Source of the DNA: Sphingomonas carotinifaciens
Lineage (GTDB): Bacteria > Pseudomonadota > Alphaproteobacteria > Sphingomonadales > Sphingomonadaceae
Reading direction: 5' to 3'
Assembly: GCF_009789535.1 (NCBI RefSeq)
Contig: NZ_WSUT01000005.1
Span: 434,001-498,000 of the forward strand
Length of the DNA stretch: 64,000 bases
In this document: in pieces, positions 8,380-17,721 of the stretch
How the letters are laid out: each line of letters opens with the position of its first letter
Numbering within the stretch: position 1 is the stretch's first letter
Made by a program: the position numbers and the translations under genes
The notes under the pieces: model-generated
What the model was told of the DNA's origin: nothing
The model's database searches: none
What the model saw: the letters and a program-made list of their open reading frames with translations, nothing else

Positions 8380-9621
8380 ATGGGACTGGCGATTACCAGG
8401 GATATGCGACCCGAATCGGTGGGGGCGGAGGCACGCGCGGCGCGGCTGTCGCGGGGTTTGTCCGGCACCAATCTCGAACGCGCCGGCGACTACAACCTGC
8501 GCACCGTTCTCCAGGCGATCCGGCTCAACCGCGACACCACCCGTGTCGAGATCGCGCAGCAGACCGGGCTGACCGCTCCGACCATCGCCAACATCACCGG
8601 GCGCCTGATCGACATGGGGCTGGTGCGTACCGCCGGTCGTCGCCAGGGCGGACGCGGCCAGCCTGCGCTGCGTCTCCAGGTCGCACCTGACGGTGCGTTC
8701 GGCATCGGGCTCAACATCGACCGCGATCACCTGACGCTAGTCACCCTCGACCTAACCGGCGAGGTGCGCAGCCGCATCACCCGCGAGATCGCCTTTGCCC
8801 GGCCCGACGAGGTCGTCGCCTTTGTTCAGGCCGAACTGGACGGCGCGATCGCGGCCGGCGACATCGACCGCGATCGGGTGCTGGGTGTCGGCGTCGCGAT
8901 GCCCGACGATCTCGGCCGCATCCGCATGCCGCATCAACCGGACGGGTATGAGGCGTGGAACGAGACCGATATCGTCGCCCTGCTCGGGCCCGTCCTTCCC
9001 TGGTCGATCCACCGCGACAATGACGCGGCGGCGGCCGCGCTCGGCGAGACGCAGTATGGCCCCGCCTTTGACCATCCCAGCTTCTTCTATCTGCTGATCA
9101 GCGCCGGGCTTGGCGGCGGTCCGGTGATCGACCGCACCTATCACCGCGGCGCCCATGCGCGCAGTGGCGAAATCGGGCTGATGCCCGATCCCGGCGGCGC
9201 GCATCCGGGCGCCATCGTACAGGATACCGTCTCGCTCGTGGCGCTCTGCGCGCGCCTCGCCGCGGCCGGCTGCCCTGCCGAGACGATCGCGGCGCTGCCC
9301 ACGGGGTGCGAGGAGGAGGAGGCGGTGATTGCCGCCTGGATCGCCGATGCGGTGCGTGCGCTGGTGCAACCCTGCGTCGCGATCACCTGCCTGTTCGATC
9401 CCGACGCGATCCTGATCGGCGGACGCCTCCCCGGCCCGCTCATCGCCCGCCTCGCCGAACAGCTCACCGCCGCCCTCGACGGCGTTTCCCTGCCCACCCG
9501 CGCGCGCATCATGCCCGCCGCCATGGCCCAGGACGCCCCCGCCATCGGCGCCGCCATCCTCCCCTTCCTCGACCACCTCCTCCCCTCCGACGCCATTCTG
9601 ATACAGGCAGGCCGCAATTGA
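8380..9621 (+). CDS. ROK-family transcriptional regulator (NagC/XylR type)
   Basis: Cytoplasmic sugar-responsive DNA-binding protein, 413 residues. The start follows an AAGGGGAGAG ribosome site. A MarR-like winged helix-turn-helix occupies residues ~35-90 (RVEIAQQTGLTAPTIANI, then GRRQGGRGQPAL), followed by the ROK fold with a DLTGEV phosphate-1-like strand, IHRDNDAAAAALGE and SAGLGGG. The zinc-binding CxCGxxGC signature of classical ROK kinases is absent where expected (after the GEIGLM segment), and the helix-turn-helix marks it as a regulator rather than a glucokinase. It is embedded between the esterase and GH9 genes and is the obvious candidate for derepression of the whole locus by a mono- or disaccharide. 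Repressor polarity and ligand are inferred. Confidence 0.9.
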   Translation: MGLAITRDMRPESVGAEARAARLSRGLSGTNLERAGDYNLRTVLQAIRLNRDTTRVEIAQQTGLTAPTIANITGRLIDMGLVRTAGRRQGGRGQPALRLQVAPDGAFGIGLNIDRDHLTLVTLDLTGEVRSRITREIAFARPDEVVAFVQAELDGAIAAGDIDRDRVLGVGVAMPDDLGRIRMPHQPDGYEAWNETDIVALLGPVLPWSIHRDNDAAAAALGETQYGPAFDHPSFFYLLISAGLGGGPVIDRTYHRGAHARSGEIGLMPDPGGAHPGAIVQDTVSLVALCARLAAAGCPAETIAALPTGCEEEEAVIAAWIADAVRALVQPCVAITCLFDPDAILIGGRLPGPLIARLAEQLTAALDGVSLPTRARIMPAAMAQDAPAIGAAILPFLDHLLPSDAILIQAGRN

Positions 9622-11411
9622 TCCTTCTGGCACTCCTCGGCGCCACCGCCCCGCTCCCCGCCGTCCGCCTCGACCAGCTGGGGTTCGAGGCGCGCGGGCC
9701 GAAGACGGCGATCGTCGCCACCGACGCACCCGCGCCGCTCCCCTGGACCCTGACCGACGCCGCCGGCCGCACCGTCGCCACCGGCCGGTCGGTGCCCTTC
9801 GGCCCCGACCCGGCGTCGGGAACGCGCGTCCACCGCGTCACCCTGCCCCGCACCCTTGCCCCCGGCCCCGGCTACCGCCTCGCCGTCGGTCCCGTCGCCA
9901 GCCGCCCCTTCCCCATCGCCGACCACCCCTTCGCCCCCCTCGCGCGCCAGGCGACCACCTTCTTCTACCAACAGCGCAGCGGCCCCCCCATCCTCCCCGC
10001 CCACGTCCAGCGCCCCGACCTCGCCCGCCCCGCCGCCCACGCCGCGGAGCGCGTCACCTGCTTCGCCGGGCCTGACCAACGCGGCGCCCGCTGGCCCGGC
10101 TGCGACTACAGCCTCGACGTCACCGGCGGCTGGTATGACGCGGGCGACCACGGCAAATATGTCGTGAACGGCGGCATCAGCACCTGGACGCTGCTCGACC
10201 TTCACGAACGCCTCGCCGCCTGGGGGCGCCCGGCGCTGTTCGCGGACGGCGCACTGCCGATCCCCGAAGCCGGCAACGGCATCGACGACCTGCTCGACGA
10301 GGCGCGTGTCGAGGTCGAGTTCCTGCTCGCCATGCAGATCCCGGGTGGCAAGCGGGTAACGGTCGCCACCGTCACCGATACCGGCGCCCCCGCCTCCGGC
10401 TTCCGCACGATCGATGCGGGCGGGATGGCGCATACCAAGGTCGCGGACATCGCCTGGACCGGCCTGCCGCTCGCCCCGCACGAGGACCGGCAGCCGCGCC
10501 GGCTCTACCCCCCCTCCACCGCCGCCACGCTGAACCTCGCCGCGGTCGCCGCACAGGCCGCGCGCATCTGGCGCGACATCGACCCCGCCTTCGCCGCCCG
10601 CGCACAGGCCGCCGCCATCCGCGCCTGGGACGCCGCGGCGCGCAATCCCGCCATCCCCGCCAGCTCCGACTTCGCCGGCAGCGGCGGATACGGCGACAAG
10701 GACTGGTCGGACGAGCGCTTCTGGGCCGCCGCGCAACTGCTCGCCACCACCGGCGAGGCGCGTTTTCGCGAGGTGGTGGAGGGCTCCCCCTATCTCGCCG
10801 CCCCCGCCTTCGCGCTGTCCTGGGGCAAGACCGATTTCGCCGGCCTGCTGACCCTCGCCACCGATCCTGGGGCACTGTCCCCCGACCGTCGCCGGGCGTT
10901 GCAGTCCCGCATCACCGCCCTCGCCGACGGGCTGGTGAAGGAGCAGGACAGCAACGGCTACGGCGTGCCCTTTGCCGGCACCGCTTACGGCTGGGGCTCG
11001 AACTCCGACCTGCTCAACCGCGCCATGCTGCTGGGCACCGCATGGCAGATCACCCGCGATCCGCGCTACCGCGACGCGGTGGTCGGCGTGATCGACTATC
11101 TGCTCGGCCGCAATCCGCTCGACCAGTCCTATGTCACCGGCATGGGCGCGCGCCCGATGATGCAGCCGCACCACCGCTTCTGGGCCAAGGCGGCCGACCC
11201 GCGCTATCCGCTGCCCCCGCCCGGCGTCGTCTCGGGCGGCCCCAACTCCACCGCGATGAACGACGAGGTGGCCGCCCCGCTGAAGGGCCGCTGCACCGGT
11301 CAGACCTGCTGGGTGGACGATTGGCGCAGCTATACGATGAACGAGGTCGCGATCAACTGGAACGCACCCCTGGTCTGGGCCGCCGCCTTCCTGGATGCGA
11401 CCGCCCCATAG
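9618..11411 (+). CDS. Glycoside hydrolase family 9 endoglucanase-type enzyme
   Basis: Inverting GH9 glycosidase of 597 residues. The start is taken as TTG at 9618, overlapping the ROK stop as TTGA; no ATG fits the N-terminus, and this start opens directly into a short hydrophobic stretch (LILLALLGA) and the Ig-like CelD_N domain (VRLDQLGFE). The (alpha/alpha)6 barrel begins near residue 95. Catalytic-base aspartates are Asp174 and Asp177 in GGWYDAGDHGKYV, the histidine block is QPHHRFWAKA, and the proton-donating Glu576 lies in MNEVAINWNAPL. GH9 enzymes are mostly endo-beta-1,4-glucanases active on cellulose, xyloglucan or glucomannan, but the family also includes exo-glucosaminidases. With GH3 and GH2 it completes a set able to depolymerise a beta-linked glucan or glucomannan. 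Confidence 0.92.
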   Translation: MILLALLGATAPLPAVRLDQLGFEARGPKTAIVATDAPAPLPWTLTDAAGRTVATGRSVPFGPDPASGTRVHRVTLPRTLAPGPGYRLAVGPVASRPFPIADHPFAPLARQATTFFYQQRSGPPILPAHVQRPDLARPAAHAAERVTCFAGPDQRGARWPGCDYSLDVTGGWYDAGDHGKYVVNGGISTWTLLDLHERLAAWGRPALFADGALPIPEAGNGIDDLLDEARVEVEFLLAMQIPGGKRVTVATVTDTGAPASGFRTIDAGGMAHTKVADIAWTGLPLAPHEDRQPRRLYPPSTAATLNLAAVAAQAARIWRDIDPAFAARAQAAAIRAWDAAARNPAIPASSDFAGSGGYGDKDWSDERFWAAAQLLATTGEARFREVVEGSPYLAAPAFALSWGKTDFAGLLTLATDPGALSPDRRRALQSRITALADGLVKEQDSNGYGVPFAGTAYGWGSNSDLLNRAMLLGTAWQITRDPRYRDAVVGVIDYLLGRNPLDQSYVTGMGARPMMQPHHRFWAKAADPRYPLPPPGVVSGGPNSTAMNDEVAAPLKGRCTGQTCWVDDWRSYTMNEVAINWNAPLVWAAAFLDATAP

Positions 11412-11452
11412 GAAAAGGGCGGCGGACCCATCGGCCCGCCGCCCCCTTTCCT
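11411..11452. terminator. Bidirectional terminator between convergent GH9 and TonB-receptor genes
   Basis: A GC-rich perfect stem (GGGCGGCGG at 11417-11425 with CCGCCGCCC at 11436-11444) is flanked by AAAA on the left and TTT on the right, so it can act for both converging transcripts. It lies immediately after the GH9 stop and 15 bases beyond the receptor stop. Confidence 0.75.
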
Positions 11453-11466
11453 CGCCGGCGCCGACC

Positions 11467-14400
11467 TTAGAAGGTCAGGCGCGTCGTCACCGAGAACTGC
11501 CGATCGCTCTTGAAGAAGGAGCGCGGCGCCATCTGCCCGTCCGCCGACAGCAGGTAGGACGTCTTGGTCGTCGTATCGAGCAGGTTCTGCACCTCCAGGC
11601 CGATCTTGAAGTTGCGGTTGACCGTGTAGAAGATCGATCCGTCCATCTGCCCCGCCGCCAATGCATAGACCGGCAGGAACGGGAAGCAGCAGTCACGGTT
11701 GGTCAGCAGGAACTTCGAGCGCCAGCTATACGCGACACGCGCATAGATGTTCGCCTTGTCGTAGAAGGCCGCGAGGTTGAAGTTGTACTTCGACAGCCCG
11801 GCCAGTGGCAGGTTGGCATAGAGCGACGCGGTATCCACCGGCGGCGCATTGTCCGCATTGGCGTTCAGCGGCACGCCGTTCGGGATGTTGCCCGGATCGA
11901 CATAGGTGAAGGTCGCCTGCGTGCCCAATCCCGACAGGAAGCCCGGCAGGAAGTCGTAGGTCTGCTGATAGCTCAGCTCGGCACCCTTCACGTCGCCACT
12001 GCCCGGTGCGTTGGCCGGGCCGTTGATCGTCACGTCGAACGTCTGGCCGTTATTGGTCAGCGAGCGCGTATAACCATAATTGTCGAGGATGATGTTCGAC
12101 AGCTTCTTGTAGAACAGCGCGCCGGTCAGCGAGCCGACCTTGGCGAAATACCATTCCGCGGTCACGTCGACCTGCTTGGCCTCGACCGGACGCAGGAAGG
12201 GGTTCCGCGACTGTGCGTTGAAGCCATAGGCATTGTTGTCGCCGAAGCTGACGCCGACGAAGTTGCGCAGGTCGCCGAAGTTCGGGCGCGAGATCGCCTT
12301 GGACGCCGCGGCCCGGAACAGCAGCGTGTCCGTCACCTGCAACTTCACGTTGGCGGCGGGCAGCCAGTGGTTGAACGCCTGGCGTGCCACCTCCGGCGTC
12401 GAGGCGCCGTTGGAGAAGGCGAGCGCCGCCGCCTGCTGCGCCGGGGTCACCGTGCACAGCGTCGGCACGGTGGAAAGCGACGGGTCCGCGCAATATTCGG
12501 CGATGCTGGCATATTGCGCCGGCAGCACGCGGAAGCGTTCCGGGAAGGTCAGCGAGCCGAACGATGCATCCTTGGTCCGCACGAAACGCAGGCCGATATT
12601 ACCCGACAGCGACATGCCGCCGGCAAAATCGTCCAGCCCGAAATCGGCGCGGACATAGGCGCCCCACGTCTCTTCCCGGTTGCGGTAATATTCCGATGCG
12701 CGGAAATAGTCGTCGACCAGACCGGTACGATCCTGCAGCGCGACATAGCTGCCGCCGCCCGCCGCGGTCACTTCGCGCAGCAACTGGGTCAGGGCTTCGT
12801 GATCGCGCAGCACCGCGTCCGAGATGAACGGCGTGCCCGGCGGCTGGGTCGACTGGTTGCGATAATAATCGACGAAGTTGAACCGCTCGATAGAACCCGG
12901 CTGCGTGTTCAACCCGACCGGGCCGCCGCTCGTCCAGGTTTCCGACAGCGCGCCCCAGTTGTTGTAATCGTTGGTACGCACCGTCTGGTCGCGCTTGGCG
13001 TAACGGCCACCGACGCGGACCTTGCGCAGGAAGCTGTCCTCGCTGACGTCATATTGCGCATCGCCGCGGAACGCCCATTCCGTGCCGTCGTTGCGATTGC
13101 GGTTGTTCATGCCGTCGTGGAAGTAGATCGAGGCGGGGTTGCCGAAATAGGCGTTCACATCGCGACCTTGCGGCTGGAACGTCACTTGCGGCGTGTTGCC
13201 GGTCAGGTCCAGGTTGAACCCGCTGAACGTGTGATTGCCGACATTGTCGTCGCGGCTGTTCAGCGTCGACTTCACATACTGGCCGTCAAAATTCAGGTGC
13301 AGGCGCTCGACCGGCTCGAACTTGCCGTTCAGCGAGAAGTCCTGCGTGACCGCCTTGCTCTTGGTATAACGGTTGGCCATCACGATCGGCCCGCCTTCAT
13401 TGGCGAACTGGGGCAGCGGCGCACCGTTGAAGCTGGGAACCAAGCCGGGGCGGTACAGCGATCCGCTGGTGAACACGCCATCGTCGTTATAGGTCGGCGT
13501 GGTGCCGGGCAGCGGCTTGACCTGCAACGAATCGGCCAGTCCCAGACTCGGCTCGATCGTGTGCTCGATCCACTCCAGCCGGCTGTCGGTGCGCAGATAC
13601 TGCGCGGTCAGCAGCACGCTGCGGTCGGAATTCTCATACTGCGCCGCCGCCGACACGCCGATACGCTCGCGGTTGAACGACTGGGTGCGGTTGCCGCCGC
13701 CCATCGGCACATAGACGCTCTCGCGACCCGCCGGCACCGGATAGGTGTCGAACAGCGGCTGCGTGGCATAGGCCGTACCGGCGTTGATGACGCGGCCCTC
13801 GCCGGCATCCTGCACGCCGTTGCCGTTCCGGTCGTCGTTGAAGCGCGGCAGATAGGCGGAGATGAACACCGCGTCCGACCGGCTGCGCAGCTGCGAATAG
13901 CTGCCGCTCGCCAGGAAACCGAAGCGGCCGCCGCCCGGCGCATCCCATTGCTGGCTGAACAGGCCGACGACGGAGGGCGCACCGCGCTGCTCCATGTCGC
14001 CGTAATTCATGCTGCCCGACAGATAGATCAGGCGCTGGTCCTGGTCGAAGGGCTTGCGGGTGTTGATGTTGACGGTGCCCGAAATGCCACCTTCGATCAG
14101 GTCGGCGGTCAGGTTCTTGAACACCTCGACCGAGCCGATCAGTTCGGCCGGCACGTCGTTGAAGCCGATCTCGCGACCGCCCGAGGCCGCGAACGTGTCG
14201 CGCCCGTTGAACTCGCCACGGACATAGGACAGGCCGCGGATCACGACGCCCGATCCCTCGACCGAGAAGTGCGCGGAATCGGTCGGTGCGGCGAAGCGGC
14301 TGATCGCCACGCCGGGCACGCGCTGCAACGCCTCGTTGACCGAACGGTCCGGCAGGGCGCCGATGTCCTGCGCGGTGATCGCATCGACCACGGTGTCCGA

Positions 14401-14736
14401 ATTGCGCTTGATGTTTTGCGCGGTCGCCAGGCTCTGGCGCACGCCGGTGACGACGATTTCGTCGCGACCCGTATCGGGCGGGGTGACCGCGGCTTCTTCC
14501 GACGAACCCGACGTGCCCGTGGTGGCACCGGCCTGATCGATGGCGGTCGGGGCCGTTCCTGCCTCGACGCTGGGCGTGCCCGACGTGGTGCCCTGCGATC
14601 CCTCGCCAGCCGGCTTGGCGGGTGTTGCGTCCTGCGCCCATGCCGGTTGCGCCGCGCACAACAGCGCCAGAGCCGACACACCGATGTTCAGATTACGCCA
14701 ATTACGCGCAGCGTCGCGCGACACACGGTCCTTCAT
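11467..14736 (-). CDS. TonB-dependent receptor (Xanthomonas/Caulobacter carbohydrate type)
   Basis: Outer-membrane active transporter of 1089 residues. The ATG at 14736 is chosen because it is preceded by GGAGGGGG; another in-frame ATG 18 bases upstream lacks a ribosome site. A signal peptide ends near AWAQ. The mature N-terminus is Gly/Thr/Pro-rich, then comes the TonB box region DEIVVTGVRQSL and the plug (VNEALQRVPGVAISR, GFNDVPAELIGSVEV, GGISGTVNINTRKPFD), followed by a 22-strand barrel ending in the aromatic C-terminus RLTF. Plug motifs match the large receptor family common in Xanthomonads, Caulobacter and Sphingomonads, whose studied members import plant or chitin oligosaccharides. Its placement between GH9 and the halogenase cluster argues that it imports the glycan fragments processed here. 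Substrate unproven. Confidence 0.93.
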   Translation of the reverse strand: MKDRVSRDAARNWRNLNIGVSALALLCAAQPAWAQDATPAKPAGEGSQGTTSGTPSVEAGTAPTAIDQAGATTGTSGSSEEAAVTPPDTGRDEIVVTGVRQSLATAQNIKRNSDTVVDAITAQDIGALPDRSVNEALQRVPGVAISRFAAPTDSAHFSVEGSGVVIRGLSYVRGEFNGRDTFAASGGREIGFNDVPAELIGSVEVFKNLTADLIEGGISGTVNINTRKPFDQDQRLIYLSGSMNYGDMEQRGAPSVVGLFSQQWDAPGGGRFGFLASGSYSQLRSRSDAVFISAYLPRFNDDRNGNGVQDAGEGRVINAGTAYATQPLFDTYPVPAGRESVYVPMGGGNRTQSFNRERIGVSAAAQYENSDRSVLLTAQYLRTDSRLEWIEHTIEPSLGLADSLQVKPLPGTTPTYNDDGVFTSGSLYRPGLVPSFNGAPLPQFANEGGPIVMANRYTKSKAVTQDFSLNGKFEPVERLHLNFDGQYVKSTLNSRDDNVGNHTFSGFNLDLTGNTPQVTFQPQGRDVNAYFGNPASIYFHDGMNNRNRNDGTEWAFRGDAQYDVSEDSFLRKVRVGGRYAKRDQTVRTNDYNNWGALSETWTSGGPVGLNTQPGSIERFNFVDYYRNQSTQPPGTPFISDAVLRDHEALTQLLREVTAAGGGSYVALQDRTGLVDDYFRASEYYRNREETWGAYVRADFGLDDFAGGMSLSGNIGLRFVRTKDASFGSLTFPERFRVLPAQYASIAEYCADPSLSTVPTLCTVTPAQQAAALAFSNGASTPEVARQAFNHWLPAANVKLQVTDTLLFRAAASKAISRPNFGDLRNFVGVSFGDNNAYGFNAQSRNPFLRPVEAKQVDVTAEWYFAKVGSLTGALFYKKLSNIILDNYGYTRSLTNNGQTFDVTINGPANAPGSGDVKGAELSYQQTYDFLPGFLSGLGTQATFTYVDPGNIPNGVPLNANADNAPPVDTASLYANLPLAGLSKYNFNLAAFYDKANIYARVAYSWRSKFLLTNRDCCFPFLPVYALAAGQMDGSIFYTVNRNFKIGLEVQNLLDTTTKTSYLLSADGQMAPRSFFKSDRQFSVTTRLTF

Positions 14737-14953
14737 GCAACCCCCTCCAGACATGACTTCCCCACCGCCATCCGGTCTGTTTGCCGGGTCGGTTCTTCCG
14801 TCGTGCAGTAAAAAATGTTTCAGTTCTCGTCAGTTAACCTGATACCGAAACGGCCACAAGTGAAATAACGCAACTTGATATAAGTAAACTTGGCGGCGTG
14901 GCAGAAAAGCCGCTACTGCCGTAGAAGCGCTGCAAGCGCGCAGGAGGGGGAGC
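14737..14953. promoter_or_regulatory. Shared control region between the TonB receptor and halogenase-like operon
   Basis: This 217-base divergent spacer must carry both promoters. It is AT-rich around 14808-14892. It contains AACTTG twice in direct orientation (14872-14877 and near 14886-14891) around a GATATAAG motif. A near-identical AACTTG-TATGATAAG occurs in the promoter of the other large receptor (31051-31065, minus strand), hinting at a shared regulatory or promoter element. No perfect operator was recognised. Confidence 0.4.
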
Positions 14954-16450
14954 ATGGCCGGGCAGGAGAGGAATCGCGTGCGGGTGGTGGTCGTCGGCGG
15001 GGGCACCGCCGGCTGGATGACCGCCGCCGGTCTGGCCACGCTGATCCCTGCGGCGGCCGACGTTCACCTGGTCGAATCGGCAGAGATCGGCATCGTCGGC
15101 GTCGGCGAGGCCACCCTGCCTCATTTGCGCGCCTTTATTCAGCGGCTGGGGATCGACGAGATCGCGTTCATGACCGCGACTCATGCCACCTTCAAGCTCG
15201 GCATCGACTTCCGCGATTTCGGCCGCATCGGCGATCGCTACGTCCATCCCTTCGGCACCTATGGCCAGCCGCTCGGCGGCGTCGGCTTCCACCATTACTG
15301 GCTGCGCCGTCACCATGGCGGCAATCCCACGCCGCTTGGCGCCTATTCGGCCGGGGTCGTCGCCGGAGAGCGCGCCCGCTTCGCCCGCCCCGATCCGACC
15401 AGCGACGCACTGCAGGACAGTTTCGGCTACGCCTATCAGTTCGATGCGACCCGCTTCGCCCCCTTCCTGCGCACCCATGCCGAGGCGCGGGGCTGCCGCC
15501 GCACCGAAGGGCGCGTCGTCTCGGTCGGCCGCGACGAACGGGACGGCCGCGTCACCGCGATCCATCTGGCGGACGGCACCCGGATCGAGGGCGATCTGTT
15601 CGTCGACTGCTCGGGCTTTCGCGCGCTGCTGATCGGTGGCGAACTGGACGAGGCGTGGGAGGATTGGTCCCACTGGCTGCCCTGCGACCGGGCGGTGGCG
15701 GTGCCCTGCACCCATGCGCCGGGGCCGATCGAGCCGCTGACCCGTGCCACCGCGATGCCCGCCGGATGGCGCTGGCGCATCCCGCTCACCACCCGCGTCG
15801 GCAACGGCTATGTCTATGCCAGCCGCTACTGCGACGAAGATACCGCGCGAGAAGCGCTGCTTGCGGGGCTGGAGGGCGAGGCACTGGCCGAGCCGCGCCT
15901 GCTCCGCTTCCGGGCCGGGCGGCGGCGGCATAGCTGGTCGCACAATGTCGTCGCGGTGGGGCTTGCCTCGGGCTTTCTCGAACCGCTCGAATCGACCAGC
16001 ATCTATCTGGTGCAGATGGCGATCACCGCGCTGATCGAACATTTCCCGGACGCGCGCGTCACCGACGCCGACCGCGACGGCTTCAACACCGCGGTCGATG
16101 CCGAATATGACCGCATCCGCGACTTCCTGATCCTGCACTATCACGCCACCACGCGCGACGATTCCCCCTTCTGGGATCATGTCCGCACCATGGCGATCCC
16201 CGACACGCTGGCGGATCGGATTGCGCTGTGGCGGCAAACGGCGCAGGTCGCGCATTACAGCTACGGCCTGTTTCTCGAACCCAGCTGGCTGGCGGTCTAT
16301 CTCGGCCAGAACATCGTGCCGGACGGCTGGGACCCGCGCGCGGACGGCGCCGATCCTGCGAAACTCGATCAGGCGCTGGCCGCGCTCGCCGCCGGCATCG
16401 GCACCGCGATCGACGCTCTGCCACCCCATGAAGCGAGCCTGCCGCGATGA
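14954..16450 (+). CDS. Tryptophan-halogenase-family flavoprotein (copy 1, catalytic residues intact)
   Basis: FAD-dependent protein of 498 residues in the PrnA/tryptophan-7-halogenase family. The dinucleotide-binding motif VVVVGGGTAGWM is at residues 11-22. The halogenase signature WxWxIP is at 272-277, and residues equivalent to the PrnA catalytic pair are present: Lys81 in TFKLGIDF and Glu346 in FLEPLESTSIYL. Family knowledge: Lys and Glu position or carry hypochlorous acid beside the tryptophan site. Many relatives sit beside TonB receptors in Caulobacter, Xanthomonas and Sphingomonads without a known natural product; in that setting their role is unknown. It is first of three tightly coupled genes (ATGA overlap with the next) divergent from the receptor. 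Start chosen after AGGAGGGGGAGC. A flavin reductase partner is not seen nearby. Confidence 0.9.
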   Translation: MAGQERNRVRVVVVGGGTAGWMTAAGLATLIPAAADVHLVESAEIGIVGVGEATLPHLRAFIQRLGIDEIAFMTATHATFKLGIDFRDFGRIGDRYVHPFGTYGQPLGGVGFHHYWLRRHHGGNPTPLGAYSAGVVAGERARFARPDPTSDALQDSFGYAYQFDATRFAPFLRTHAEARGCRRTEGRVVSVGRDERDGRVTAIHLADGTRIEGDLFVDCSGFRALLIGGELDEAWEDWSHWLPCDRAVAVPCTHAPGPIEPLTRATAMPAGWRWRIPLTTRVGNGYVYASRYCDEDTAREALLAGLEGEALAEPRLLRFRAGRRRHSWSHNVVAVGLASGFLEPLESTSIYLVQMAITALIEHFPDARVTDADRDGFNTAVDAEYDRIRDFLILHYHATTRDDSPFWDHVRTMAIPDTLADRIALWRQTAQVAHYSYGLFLEPSWLAVYLGQNIVPDGWDPRADGADPAKLDQALAALAAGIGTAIDALPPHEASLPR

Positions 16451-17721
16451 ACCGACAGAACAGGGTGCGCAGCGTCACGATCCTTGGCGGCGGCCCGGTC
16501 GCCGGCATCGCCGCGCTCGGCTTCGCGCAGGCGCTGCCCGGCGCGCGGATCGACTGGATCATGCGGCCGGTCGATCCCGCGGCGCTGACCGACCGCCTGC
16601 CCGCCACCCTGCCCTCCAGCGCGCCCGTGCTGGAACAGCTCGAACTGGACGAGGCCGACCTCGTCGCATACGCCGGCGCGACGCACCGGCTGGGCGAGCG
16701 TTTTCTCGGCTGGGGCCCGGCGGACTATATCACCAGCGAAGGGCAGCCGATGCCGCTCGGCGTCGCGGGCGCGCTGCACCACCATCATGCGCTCGCCCCC
16801 CGGCACCCGCTTCACCGCTATCGCCCCGCCGCGGTGCTCGCCGATGCCGGGCGCTTCGTCCACCCGACCGCGCCCGACGGTCCGCTCGGCTTCCACGACT
16901 ATGGCCTGCGCTTCGATCCGGATGCGATCACCCCCTTCCTCGCCGACCGCGCCACCCGCGCCGGCGTGCGCATCGCGTCTGGCGACGGGGTCGATGCCGA
17001 CCTGATCGTCGACGCGACCGGCCCCGCATCCGCCCCCGACTGGATCGACTGGACGGACGCGCTGCCCGCCACCACCCTCACTCTTGCGGAAACGACCGGC
17101 ACCGCTCCCGACCCGTGCGACACCTACCGCGCCACCGACACCGGCTGGCAGGCGACATGGCCCCTTGCGCAGCGCACGCTCACCGGCACCGCCACGCTCG
17201 GCACCGGTCCCATCCGCCCCGGCCGCCGCGCGGAGCCCTGGCAGGGCAACCGACTGGCGCTTGGCGACGCCGCCGCCGTCATGGGCCCACTCTGCTGGAC
17301 CGGCTTCGCGCTCGCGCTGGCGAACCTATCCCTCGCCCTGTCCCTGCTCCCCGGCCGCGACATGCCCCCGCTCCTCCTCGCCGAATATAACCGCCGCGCG
17401 TCCCTCCGCGCGGACCGCCTCGCAGACCTCCTCTCGGCCCACCACCACCTCGCCGGCCACGCGCCCCCCCGCCCCGGCCTCGCCCACACCCTCGCCCAGT
17501 TCGCCCGCCGCGGCTTCCTCCCCCATTTCGAGGAGGAAAGCGTCGGCCCCGAACGCTGGCTCGCCGTCCTCGCCGCCACCATCCGCCCCGCCCGCCCCGA
17601 CCCGATCGCCCTCTCCGCCCCCGCCCCCGCACCGCTCGACCACCTCCACGCCACGCTCGCCGCCCTCCCCGCCCGCCTCCCCCCCTATCCCGCCTATCTC
17701 GCCCGCATGAGGCACGCATGA
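16447..17721 (+). CDS. Degenerate tryptophan-halogenase-like flavoprotein (copy 2, catalytic residues lost)
   Basis: A 424-residue paralogue of its neighbours, starting inside the previous gene's stop (ATGA) and ending inside the next start (ATGA). The flavin-binding motif is altered (TILGGGPVAGIAALG), and later blocks align only loosely: THRLGERF where active copies have the catalytic lysine (FKLGI), GWQATWPL in place of WxWxIP, and AVMGPLCWTG in place of FLEPLESTS, which removes the catalytic glutamate. The frame is open and in-register, so it is not an obvious pseudogene. Such a protein could be a non-catalytic partner of the flanking halogenase-like proteins or a flavoprotein with another reaction. 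The last third is strikingly rich in C-ending codons and Pro/Ala. Family assignment rests on synteny plus patchy motif matches. Confidence 0.75.
   Translation: MNRQNRVRSVTILGGGPVAGIAALGFAQALPGARIDWIMRPVDPAALTDRLPATLPSSAPVLEQLELDEADLVAYAGATHRLGERFLGWGPADYITSEGQPMPLGVAGALHHHHALAPRHPLHRYRPAAVLADAGRFVHPTAPDGPLGFHDYGLRFDPDAITPFLADRATRAGVRIASGDGVDADLIVDATGPASAPDWIDWTDALPATTLTLAETTGTAPDPCDTYRATDTGWQATWPLAQRTLTGTATLGTGPIRPGRRAEPWQGNRLALGDAAAVMGPLCWTGFALALANLSLALSLLPGRDMPPLLLAEYNRRASLRADRLADLLSAHHHLAGHAPPRPGLAHTLAQFARRGFLPHFEEESVGPERWLAVLAATIRPARPDPIALSAPAPAPLDHLHATLAALPARLPPYPAYLARMRHA

Noticed and set aside
8380..9621. Annotation of the ROK protein as glucokinase
   Set aside because: It carries an N-terminal winged helix-turn-helix and lacks the CxCGxxGC zinc signature.
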